Positions 47,473-57,999 of a DNA stretch of 64,000 nt are shown in pieces. The position numbers were made by a program, and so were the translations under genes. Source of the stretch: Pomphorhynchus laevis (lineage: Eukaryota; Acanthocephala; Palaeacanthocephala; Echinorhynchida; Pomphorhynchidae); NCBI GenBank assembly GCA_012934845.2, contig WNNJ02001180.1, positions 248,001 to 312,000 on the forward strand, in the 5' to 3' direction. Every line of letters begins with the position of its first letter. Within the stretch, counting starts at the first letter, position 1. The notes below the pieces were generated by a model, which was not told the DNA's origin, searched no databases, and saw only the letters and a program-made list of their open reading frames with translations.

Positions 47473-48539
47473 GAAACAGTCATCAAAAACAGTATTCAGT
47501 GGTCTCGCTGACTACTGAACTAAAGAGATTTTAAAGTTCACTTGCTAACAAATTACGGATAATATTCCGTAAAACAAGCAATGGATATTTCTTCGTGTAA
47601 ATCCCTAATTTAGTAGAACGATGATATACTCAAATTAATTATTGATAGTCATCCGTTCACCTTACATGAACGATAAAGGGCTTAACTATATTTTCAAGTC
47701 AATGTTATTTAATTCTCCATTTTTGATTTCATTCATTGATCATTTTGATTTTGTGTATATACGAAATGAAAAGTATACTAAATATATACTATAATATATA
47801 CTATAATATATAATATATATACTATGCAAAATATATACGGAGAGCCTTGGAAAGAACTACATGACGTTTTGTACGTTCTTTGCAGGTAGCTTTACTTAAA
47901 CTGTATTGACTATGTTAATGCTATGAAGACCATACAAGGGTCTACTGTAGCTACGCTTATTAGGTTTTTGATGATGTAACATCAATTATTGGATTTATAT
48001 TAGTTAAAATTATCAATGAACTTATGTTAGTAATTAGTTCACCCTACATGACTATCTTTCGTTTCTCTTAATAATCGTGTGGGTTAGACATTAAGTTAGT
48101 AGTACGACACAAAGTGGCCGAAAATGCAAATGTTATCCCCGATATAACAGCATTATAAGATGCTGTTTCACTTTAATTTTCGCAATCCAGCTGACAGCAG
48201 ATATGCCCATTTGGGGTTTAAATTACTACAAATATTTTTAATTTTGTTTATTACGGTATAGATCCATCATTTTGTCCTATATCGCTCAATATAGAACAGG
48301 GCTAGCAAGATCAAACCCAAAATTTCAAAATATATTGCCAAAATGTGTGTGAGATGAAAGATTTTTCATGGTCGATGTGAATACTGTCTGGGATGCCAAA
48401 AATTAGGCAAATCATAAGTGTATCAAAGTAAGTAACTGAACAAATCAACTTAATGGAATCCTATGAAATTCGTCGATTGCAAAGAAAATAAATTTATTGT
48501 TGCTTGCATTTGGTAAAGAGCTTTTAAAGTATAGTGAAA

Positions 48540-48960
48540 TACACTCTAATAGATGAGAATGCACTCAAATATCCGCATGCCTTTTAGTCTTATTAATGCA
48601 ATTGTATCATTTAAAAAATCTATGAATTATATTATTGAATATGAGGGTTTTGAACCAATATTTGTATACCTCGGTGACATCATGATTGGATGTTATGACA
48701 TTGATAAAAAAACGAAGCTTGCAGTTTTTTGAATGGGCAAACGTTTTTGAAACGAGAACGCTTGATAGTGAAGCTGCTCGTTAGTTGAAATACACAATAA
48801 TGTGCGCATGGAGTTTGAGTGAAAAGTATACTTTGACATATTCGAAGAAGATATTAGAGGTCGTCCAAATGCAAACTAATCGATTTCCATACTGTACAAT
48901 TATACCGTCCCACTTATCCGCTTGATATTTGTTGAAGTGTTTTAGTGAACATGTTGGACG
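48540..48960 (+). mobile_element. LTR-retrotransposon fossil (Ty3-like RT fragment)
   Basis: A short reverse-transcriptase stretch of Ty3 type is recognisable (RMPFSLINAIVSFKK and PIFVYLGDIMIG). It is broken, old and small; no LTRs were identified around it. Confidence 0.6.
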
Positions 48961-49115
48961 GTCAAAACAACGCATCAGTTATTTGTGATAAATATCAATA
49001 CTTCATGAAACAGAAAAAATTATAAAATTTTCTCAAGCCGTTTATAAAAGACACATCCAAACATAATTATACAAAACTCTGGATTATATATTGGTATTTA
49101 TGATTTACATATTGG

Positions 49116-49674
49116 CAACAATATGTAATGATATTGGCTTTCTTCAAAATCATTTAAATAATTTAATAGATACATATTTTAAACTAGGTTACTATAAAAA
49201 TAACATCAAGCAGAAAATAGTAAAATATATAAATCAACACAATAATATAAAGAATAAATTTAAACTCTTAAGTGGCAAATTTTATGGATGGATAATAAAT
49301 AATATACTTTGCATTAGAATAAGATACTAGATAGTTATTTCAGAGGAAATACATCATTAGCATGTATTTGGCCCCGCTGCTATGTTGGGTAGAGGAGTTA
49401 GGGGCCGAAACCTGATAGCATAGCAGTTCCTCCTGATGACCTCTAATTCTTATTCTGATACAACGTCTGTTATTTATTAGTCAATTCATAAAAATGACGT
49501 TTATTTTAAATTTTATTTTTTATTTTATTTTTTATTTTTTTAACTTGATTTAAATTAGAAAATCTAAAAACAATTATTAATTTTATTATTTAATTATTAA
49601 ATTTTGATTTAGCATTATTATGTTTTGTTTATTTTATAATTATATAACAATACGTAGACTCAGTTAGCTGATTT
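49116..49674 (+). mobile_element. Penelope-like element, short 3' copy
   Basis: Holds only the last about 70 codons of the RT ORF (from ATICNDIGFLQNHLNN to ILCIRIRY, stop at 49330) and the complete 3' UTR, ending at the shared terminus cagttagctgattt. Sequence identity to the 28-31 kb copy is very high. The 5' truncation is typical of target-primed insertion. Confidence 0.9.
49370..49426 (+). ncRNA. Conserved 3'-UTR pseudoknot, third copy
   Basis: GGCCCC at 49370, GGGGCC at 49401 and CATAGCAG ending at 49426, with both stems fully paired. The loop reads gtagagg where the 31-kb copy has gtagatg. Confidence 0.55.
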
Positions 49675-49705
49675 AATTATTTAATTTCTTTTATCAACGA
49701 CACAA

Positions 49706-50037
49706 TTGCTAACGAAATATGGGGATGTTGGCTTCCAATATGTTATGGCTTCAATCAAAATATCTAATTATGAATCCGACTTAGATCCCGGTGATATCGA
49801 TAAGCTAACGACAAAGTACAACGTTGTACATCAAACATATCAAAGGAAAAATGAAGAAAATATTTTAGTGTCATTTACTCACATTTGATAATGCTTTGGT
49901 ACTCGTTAAGACCACTAATCTCCCTTTTTACAGGCAAATCTAAAGATAAAGTTTATAGCTGACGAGGGATGTACTTTCTCTTACTGTCAAACATACATGA
50001 AGTTAGACATCAAACTACATAAATGTAAAACTTGTAA
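49706..50037 (+). other. Exon-like ORFs of an unidentified gene fragment
   Basis: A frame from about 49690 reads LLTKYGDVGFQYVMASIK, SNYESDLDPGDIDKLTTKY and VVHQTYQRKNEENIL. A strong acceptor (ctccctttttacag, ending 49934) is followed by ANLKIKFIADEGCTFSYCQ and YMKLDIKLHKCKTC, which meets a consensus donor (gtaagt, at about 50034). Composition is protein-like. No matching third exon was found downstream, and the Penelope-like copy ends just upstream at 49674, so this could be a host gene disrupted by the insertion or an exon pair of a longer gene. Family not recognised. Confidence 0.35.
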
Positions 50038-50084
50038 GTAATAATGACTCACGCTAGTAGCCAATATCTCCTTAATCAGTTCAC

Positions 50085-50345
50085 CACATCTTCTAAATAT
50101 GAACTCAATCATCCTGTCTGGAGCAGTAAATGTTCCTATTTTAAAGAATACCACAAAGCCGTTTTTAAATCATAAACGTTTCCTGTTTATCTGGTGGATC
50201 ATGTCTACACTCGTGCTCTAATAATGTTATTCATGCATACGTTGACCTAAGATTTTAAGAATTCTGGAAAATTTCTAATGTACTTTTCGAAATTATTTTT
50301 TATAATTAACAATTGTTTCTTCGAAGTAACTAAAAAAGTGCATTA
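50085..50345 (+). repeat. Segmental duplication, copy 1
   Basis: Shares gtctggagcag, aaatcataaacgtttcct and the near-exact stretch ggaaaatttctaatgtactt ... ttcttcgaagt with 50580-50835 at a spacing of about 490 bp. Confidence 0.8.
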
Positions 50346-50579
50346 CTTTGTTAAGTGTAGAATCGTTCTTTCAAGTTACAAAATTTATAATTCTTTACAG
50401 TATAATTCCTTACAGTTACAAGGTAAAGCCGTGGAACTGTTCGAGCGAACCAACGATCAATTTAACTTCACTTGAGCTATTCAAATGACGCTATATTTGA
50501 AATCGAGTTTTACTGATTATTACTTTTGTAAATACATGTAGTGGGCAACTTTGAGCTCATCTAACTTTGAGATCATAAT

Positions 50580-50835
50580 GTGCTCATCTAACTGCTCACT
50601 CAATCTCCACTGACTGGAGCAGGAAATGCTTTTATTTAAAGAATATCAAAAAGGCATTTTTAAATCATAAACGTTTCCTCTTTATCTAGTGGAGTTGCCT
50701 ACACTATTGCATACGTTGATAACTCCTGCATACGTTGATCTAATATTTTTAGAATTATGGAAAATTTCTAATGTACTTTTCGAAATTATTTTTTATAATT
50801 AACAATTGTTTCTTCGAAGTTACTAAAAAAGTGCT
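50580..50835 (+). repeat. Segmental duplication, copy 2
   Basis: Direct partner of 50085-50345, about 88% identical by eye, with small indels. Confidence 0.8.
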
Positions 50836-51324
50836 TTGAAGAATTCTAAAACCCTCTCTCAAATTGCACTTCGAACAATCTCGAAGATATTTCTCGTTAC
50901 ACTAGAGTTATTACATAATCTAAGAGCTCAGACTCAACGAACTCCAACGACAAAAAACTTAAACTTGTTAAAACTGACTATGGCTACAAAATGAAGATGC
51001 ATAATGATCAATCGCTAGTGCTGCCACATAGAAACAAGACGAACACTGCGCAGAAGGTTTAACCATCTTACAATCCATGTTATGTACCTACTGTCTGATG
51101 AATAATAGCATGTAATGTGAAGTAATCCATAAGTTTTTTTTCACTAAAAACCTTAGTGAAATTCAGAAGGTGCTTCTGCCTTTAGTATTTTGCACGTTCA
51201 GGATGCATACGTTATTGTCTTTAATAAAATTTAATTAATCCGGATACTTCAGGACAATATTTAAATTTTACCACAGCAATATATTACCACTTTACGCCTC
51301 GCACACCATTCACACTCTACCTAA
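50836..51324. other. Intergenic stretch, no gene seen
   Basis: No frame or family match. Confidence 0.4.
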
Positions 51325-51338
51325 TTTCAAGGTATTGT

Positions 51339-52767
51339 CTTCTTCTTAGCGTTTATCCCGTATGACGGGGTCCGCTTGCCACGATCGTTGACGCCAAAAT
51401 GCCTTCTTTGCTGCGTCTTTGGGCGTGAGTCCGACCATTTTCATGTCCTTAAGAAGGGTATCCATCCATCTTTTCTGTGGTCTTCCTATTGGTCTCTTTC
51501 TGTCGACCTCGAATTGAAATGATGCCTGCGCTAATGTGTTCACGTCTGCCCTCATTACATGTCCATACCATCGCAGCCTTGATTCTCTCAGTTTGTCTGC
51601 TATGGGTGCTACGCCAAATCGCTTGCGGATGTCTTCGTTACGGACATGATCTAGGCGAGTATTTCCTGCGATCCACCTTAGCATTTTGGTTTCCATGCAT
51701 CCAAGCTTACGTTCTGCTTCTGCTGTCATTGCCCAGCACTCAGCACCGTACATTGCTACAGGCCGTATTACGCTTCTGTAGAACTTCGATTTGAGTTTGT
51801 CTGGCATGCGTTTGTCGCACAAAACTCCAGTGGCTGCTCTCCATTTTGTCCAGCTTGCGTTGATGCGAGTGGTGACGTCTTTTGCCACTCCTCCTGTGCT
51901 GGAGATGACTGATCCCAGATATTTGAACGCAGTTGTCTTTGGCAGAAGCACGCCATTAACTGATATGCTTACATCTTCGTTCTGGTTCGTCGTCATGTAC
52001 TCTGTTTTGGCTGTGTTCAGTTTCAACCCAAACTGTGCCAGGCGATCGTGCCATTGCTGAACTTGTTGCTCGAGGTCATGTTTGTCTTTAGATACCAGCA
52101 TAACATCGTCGGCATACAGGATGGTCCATGGTGCTTGTCTTAGAAGGTCTTTCGTAATCACGTCCATAACTATGATGAATAGTAATGGGGAGAGTGCAGA
52201 TCCTTGGTGCACACCGACTGAGATTGGAAATTCTCTGGATTTTCCCGCTGCTGTTAGCACATTGCTCGTCGTTCCTTTGTACAACATCTTCACCCATTCG
52301 ATCAATTCCTCCGGTACTTTTCTGCGTCTCAAAGCGTACCATATAAGCTTATGAGGTACTCTGTCGAACGCTTTCTCAAGGTCCAGAAAAGCTACATGGA
52401 GGGGCTGCTTCTTCTCTCTGTGCTTTTCAAGGAGTAGTCTGGCTGAGTGTATTGCATCGATGGCTCCACAGTTGCGCACAAAGCCTGCCTGGTTGACACT
52501 TAGTTTGACGGAGTCACGGATTCTCTTGTCGAGCACTCTCTCGAAGATTTTCATGGTGTGACTGAGAAGACGAATTGGGCGGTAGTTTTCACAATCTGCT
52601 GGGCTTCCTTTCTGCTTCCAGATTGGGATAGTTATGCTTCGACTCCAGTCTTCTGGCACCTCTTTTGCGTCAACAATCTTCTGGAGAAAATTAGTTAGCC
52701 ATGGTGTCCACTCATCCGGATTGATTCTCCAGAAGTCCACCGCTAAATCATCGGGTCCGTTGGCTTT
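51339..52767 (-). mobile_element. Young 5'-truncated RTE-clade LINE with a 14-bp target-site duplication
   Basis: The word tttcaaggtattgt stands at 51325-51338 and 52768-52781. Between them, on the minus strand, an unbroken RT frame of about 473 codons begins KANGPDDLAVDFW, carries PIWKQKGSPADCENYRPIRL, HVAFLDLEKAFDRVPHKLIW, GVHQGSALSPLLFIIVMDVI and the catalytic WTILYADDVMLV, and ends ADPVIRDKR, stop at 51346. A gaagaag tail follows, as in RTE elements whose ORF reaches the 3' end. The apurinic endonuclease half is missing through 5' truncation. It is markedly richer in GC than its surroundings. The open frame extends upstream into flanking DNA as far as 52836. Confidence 0.93.
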
Positions 52768-52849
52768 TTTCAAGGTATTGTAATATGTTAAAATACTGTT
52801 ATACCCAATACCTATATTCACAAAGGGGAGATACAAAAAATCGAAACCT

Positions 52850-55610
52850 CTTAGATCGAATACTCAGTGGTGGTTCTGATCTGATACTTGGTAAAATTAG
52901 CGACATAACTGATCGTTGGATTAGCGCAGCAATCCTCAGATAAAACAAGGTCCCGTATCTCCATTGTCTTTGCTAGGCGATCTCGCTCCTGAGCATACTT
53001 TTCGTATTAGTATTTTCAACACTCGCTTCATGCTTCATAAAGCTGATCTGCCACTTGATACTTCGATCAATTATACATCGATATTCTCTGTATTACTGAA
53101 TCCTGACACTCTTACTCTGACGATCTAACTATTCGTCGTATATGTCGCTCTGGTTGTTCATTAGTTGAGTCAGCTTGCCAATTGTCTCTTCCACATATAC
53201 TACTTCTAACCATGGCGGTATCGTTGCCATTGCTCGTTTACCCAACTAGCCATAGCTCAACTCCTTTCCCTATGGAACTTGTGATTGTATACCGTCCAGG
53301 TTCAGCTGCTCCTCAAGTATGTTATTTAACGACCTTACAGATCTTATTTCTAACTGTTCATTGTATTTTACTCCTTCTTCTGTTCTCTGTGACTTTAACA
53401 TTAGTCTTGATTGTCCAGCTGACTCGGACTCTATCACTCTAACTAATATTTTTTCTGATTTTAACTATAAATTACTTTCAGCAAGCCTCACTCGTATTCT
53501 CCGTGGTGCTCTTGGCATCATTGATGTTCCCAACTGCTTCAATGACTATACATCCTTGTCAATTACTGATCCTAGTTTGTCTGATCATTTCCTGGTAACT
53601 CTTACTCTTACTCGTCCTCATCCTCCTTCTCCGCCTCTAACATTAGCTATTCAAAGTCGACCATGGAAACTTCTCAATATCCCTATTTTCTGTTCAGTCT
53701 TACTCAATTCTTCACTCTTTTCACTTCCACTTAACTATGTTCCTCCAGATGATATTTGCATTCTGTTTGATTCTAAACTTAGGACTATCATCAATCACTT
53801 TTTGCCTATTCGACCCCTACGTTTTCAGCGCTTGCGCCATACTCCATGGTTCGATTCCGACTGTTGTCTTTCTAAGCATCGACTTCGTCACTCTTTTCGC
53901 GTGTTTAATCACTTAAACGTTCTCCAAATTCACTCACTCTAAATTTTCGTGCTTCCTATATTTCCCTCCGCCGTTTCCATATTATTCTTGTACGTACTAA
54001 ACGTACTCTCTTTTGGCAAAATCAACGCGAGTCATCTTCCAACTCTAAATCTCACTGGAAAATCTTAACTCAATTCTTTCATGATCATATACCCTTGTAA
54101 CATAAATCCTGATGAATTTTCTGCTTATATGCAATCTAAGCTATCTAATTTACTTTTCCTTCTACCCATATGCCCCTTGTATCCTCTATTCTCTATAAAC
54201 CTTACCTCCCAGAGCTATTCCACCTTCTTCCACTTTCGTATGATGAAGTTTCTTACCTGCTCAGCTATCTCATCCTTCTAAACCACATTGTTCAGCATAT
54301 CTATCCGCAGCCGCACATTTCCTTACAACTGGAAATGCTCTACTGTTCGCATTTCTCATACATTTAACTTCCATGTTGTGCAATATGCTGATGGCATTAT
54401 CATCTATGCTCATGACCTGATTATCGACTTGACGTTGGTTTACAACATATTTTCGTCCAGTGGTCATCCATACACAGATGTTCTATATATCCAGACTCGA
54501 CTTAATCTGAGAGGACATGGATGTTGCTTGTCGCGGAAATACGTCTTTTCATCCCTCCACAGTGTTTAGCAGCAACGTGGTTTACATGTGGAACAGCCTC
54601 CTAATGGAAATTGTGATGACCACTAATCGGAGGACTTTTAAGGATCTCCTTAAAAACAAGTTGAAGGACAATATGGACGCACTCTCAATTTTTCTTTGAC
54701 TGTCTCTTTTGTCTTTCCTGTCTTTTTTGTTTTTACTTACTTTATATTTCCTTTTTTAAATATTGTGATGCCCCTGTATGAGCCTCGCGTTCTTTTGGTT
54801 GTCTATAGTAATAATAATCGTATTCATGATCTCAGTATTTCTGCTTGCAACTGTCTTGCCTCAATTTTCAATCATCTTTCTTCTCTTTGTCTTACCCTGA
54901 ATCCTAATAAATCAAAAATAATGCGAATCCTTCCTCGACTCCCTCACTTAGAACCTCCCTCTGTATCATTAAATTCTACAATTATTTCTATCGATGACAA
55001 TCTCGTTTTCCTAGGCTTCTATTTCGACAACCGAATTATACTTAAAACGTTTGTTAGAGATAAAGTACGCTCATCTACCTTGGTTCTCCGCTACCTCCGT
55101 CAAATTCGTAGATTGATCGATTTCCCTTCTTGTATGACTCATATCTTCTCTTATTTTCTCAAGACTTCATTACTGTCTTAGTCTATTTTCCAACTCACCT
55201 AAATCAACTCTTCTTCCACTACAACGCATCATTAACACAGCCGTCCGAATTCTCATCCGTCTTCGTCGTTGTGATCATACATCCCACCATCTTGCGTCTC
55301 TCGGTTTGCTTATCATTTATTGTCGTGTTCAAATTCGTCTTCTTCTCATTGCTTTCCGCCGTTAAGCTTTTCCTACTCCTTCATTTCTCAACCTTTATTT
55401 TCTCGACAATTCTCGTCCTGTTTACTGTTCTTTGCGTTCCCGTAATTCCCGTCTTTTACATGTCCCAAACTACTCTACCTCTTCGGGCTTCCGCTCCTTC
55501 CTCGTGGCTGCTTATCTCTCGTGGAATCATATATCCATTCATATACGCCAATCAACCTCAACACCGTGTTTTAAACGCCAAATCTGATCTCATTTATACA
55601 ATTTAACTAT
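52850..55610 (+). mobile_element. LINE-B remnant (endonuclease and RT, CR1/jockey-like)
   Basis: The endonuclease part is seen at 53320-53640: SSVLCDFNISLDCPADSDS, then ITDPSLSDHFLVTLTL. The linker follows (PDDICILFDSKLRTIINHF, HTPWFDSDCCLSKHRLRHSF). The RT thumb is readable at 54780-55180: ISACNCLASIFNHLSSLCL, LNPNKSKIMRILPR, DDNLVFLGFYFDNR and RSSTLVLRYLRQIRRLIDF. The catalytic core near 54370-54420 is degraded (VVQYADGIIIYAHD). Many frame breaks; inactive. The family differs from LINE-A. Confidence 0.75.
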
Positions 55611-55749
55611 TTTTTATATTTTTTTTATCTTTTAGCTTATTATCTCTTAAAAATTTCTTTTAAATGTACATTAAAACCACTTTCTGTTAATATGAATAAA
55701 ATACAATATAAATAAAAGTGTATTAATACACAATTATATATCAACTGCG

Positions 55750-56100
55750 GCTAGGATTATTGGTGATGCTGCGCACTCCGACTCGGCTTCCGTTGTCCCT
55801 GGTGAAGACAGGACACTAGTTTCGGAATTTTTGTGTTGTTTTAGTTGTAGCTGGTGAGATTCGCTTTTGTCACAGTTGGATATTTTCGCTCATTTAGACG
55901 GATCATAGTGGGCGTTTTTCCTCGGGCGTCTCCGATTAGCCTCACACTGCTGTAATGTGGATACGAGTAGTAGCATATACGGAGTTCGTGCCTATCCTTA
56001 CTTTTCCTCGATGCTTGGGTCAAATCTTCCTGCGATAAGAATCGATTCGATATTTTATTGATCTGACTGTCCGCTGCATCACTTACGAGCAGCATCGACT
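55750..56100 (-). pseudogene. Coding-like fragment, possibly a LINE ORF1 relic
   Basis: A minus-strand frame of 84 codons (LLVSDAADSQINKISNRFLSQ..., then RHELRICYYSYPHYSSV and KYPTVTKANLTSYN). The spacing of CYY..PHYSS and KYPT..K is reminiscent of decayed zinc knuckles of LINE ORF1 proteins, with cysteines lost. Identification is tentative. Confidence 0.25.
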
Positions 56101-56156
56101 GGCAATTTAACTAATTTATCTGTATGACTTTTGCTGTGTTTTTTAGTTAGTGGACT

Positions 56157-56215
56157 TGTAAGTGTGCAGCTGGCACGCATTTACCACTTTAAATAGATTA
56201 TTATTAAAAATTATT
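56157..56215 (+). repeat. Second copy of the micro-insertion family
   Basis: tgtaagtgtgcagctggcac then catttaccactttaaata followed by an AT tail; homologous to 35648-35714 at about 90%. Confidence 0.65.
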
Positions 56216-56409
56216 CCTCAACGTTTTACTAATTCAACATATGGTTGCTCAACCATTCATGCATTGATCAGTCGAATCAAGATTTTACCTCCCTATTGTA
56301 AGTAGTGGGAGTTCAATCAGAACTAAATCATGATAATGTTTAGTTAAATACCACTATTTTCCTGTTCTCAAATTTTACATAACGGAATGCATTAGTACTA
56401 TACGTACGT

Positions 56410-57590
56410 GCTTATTCGGCTTTTAACATAGGATAAACATATTTCGAGATATTAAATTTAGTATTAAAAAAAATAAAAAATAAAAATGTGTAGTGCATAT
56501 TATGACCTGAAATGTTAAATGCCTTATTAATAGAAAATTGTCCATAATGTATAAAAAGTATATCAACTAAAAGTTAGAAAAATTATGATAAAAATTAATT
56601 TTTGAGATAAAAACATTTTCCCCTAATTTTTCAAATTGATTTTTTATATTATTTGAATCATCGAAGTCGAATATACCTACTATCAAAATTTTAGCTCAAT
56701 TCTACTCCCAGATGAAGAGAAATATAATGTTTTTTAATAGTTGATACTGATCCACTATTGATAAATAATTATTTGAGCTGGATCAAAGAAAATAAATTAT
56801 TTTGGATATTTCGCTAACTTCTGTTAGCATCGTAAGCACTGTTAGCACTGTAATTTTCTGAAGATGCTAACAGAAGTTAGCGAAATATCCAGAAGATTTT
56901 CTTGTTTCTTTGATAAAGCTCCAATAATTATTTAGAAATCTAATATTTAATTATGGATGATTTGTCCAATTTAGGTTTTCACCATTTCAATGACAAAAAT
57001 AAATCATTTTGATGAAATGTTTTAACTTCAAATAACTCTTTAGTGTCGTCTAAAAGGATTTCAAAGATAGGTAAGCGTTTATATATAACCTTAATAATCG
57101 AGAATTTCCGACCAGAATGCGGGCAACGGCCAGAAAGTACGCAAAAAATCATATCCAATAATGTCCAAATAAAAGGAAAGATGATTTTATATGTTCTATA
57201 GCTAGGAATCATTCCGGTGGCCTTATTCTTTCGTATTTTTAAAAGTACATTATGAAATTCTTCAAAAGTAAATGGATCAGTTAAGGCCGAGTTTCTCGAT
57301 TTTATTTGTAAATTTTCAAACCGCGGGGATGACTGTTTATAAATAAACAAATGTAGACGTAGGGACAATATAATAATAGTTAATGCTCTTTAAAGTCAGA
57401 AGAAAAATATTGTCATCCAAAATGTTTCCAAAACGATGTAAACTATTAAGGCACTAATTTCGCCTCCAAGCATATTCACTCAAATAGAGGTCCATCCATC
57501 CTTTGTTTTTGGACCTTTCCCCATTAAATGTTTTAATGGACGCCATTGAGACTGCATTTGTTGTATATGGGTCCTAGAAATAGGAAATAA
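56410..57590 (-). mobile_element. LINE-E copy, inverted relative to 33-36 kb
   Basis: The minus-strand frame 57368-56979 reads SLRLHLFIYKQSSPRFEN, PFTFEEFHNVLLKIRKNK and IIKVIYKRLPIFEILLDD, differing from 33439-33780 at very few positions. The flanks tttctaggacccatatac (57590 side) and the 56410-56730 block match 34575 and 35570-36015. A foldback sits inside it at 56757-56938. Confidence 0.65.
56757..56938. repeat. Foldback with 28-bp perfect inner arms
   Basis: 56804-56831 (starting ggatatttcgctaacttctg) is perfectly complementary to 56863-56890. Outside them gagctggatcaaagaaa and tttctttgataaagctc extend the pairing imperfectly to arms of about 75 bp. It is absent from the 33-36 kb LINE-E copy at the equivalent place, so it is an insertion. 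Confidence 0.8.
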
Positions 57591-57999
57591 TAGATGTGTT
57601 CCAAATAGGTGCAGATTTCAAAAATCTACTTAGATTTTTGATTATGTTCAAAAACTTTATTGCGAAATAAACAATTTTATTTGAACAATCAGTATACGGA
57701 AACAAAATGTTAAAATACAAGAATGTTGGAATTGTGCATTGTTATCAGTATTTAAGTCATAAATCATTTATTAACAGAAAGCTTTCATTTAAGCTAACAG
57801 AAAGTTTATTTGTTAACAGAAAGCGTTCATTTAAGGTTCATCTAAGCGTTCATTTGTTCATCGTTTTCTTAAGTCTGATACGACTTTTACTGCCCGTTCA
57901 GCACTATCATTTAATCTGGAAATATCTAGTGGAGTTGTTTCTGGACCAATGTATATTCAAGCACTTGAGAGCCTTTTTGTACACGCCACATGCTGATTG

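Noticed and set aside
52768-52836. Genuine N-terminus for the RTE protein
   Set aside because: The frame upstream of 52767 lies outside the target-site duplication, so it is chance read-through from flanking DNA.
53840-53862. tRNA-like B box (ggttcgattccg)
   Set aside because: It lies inside the coding frame of LINE-B, with no A box or cloverleaf around it.
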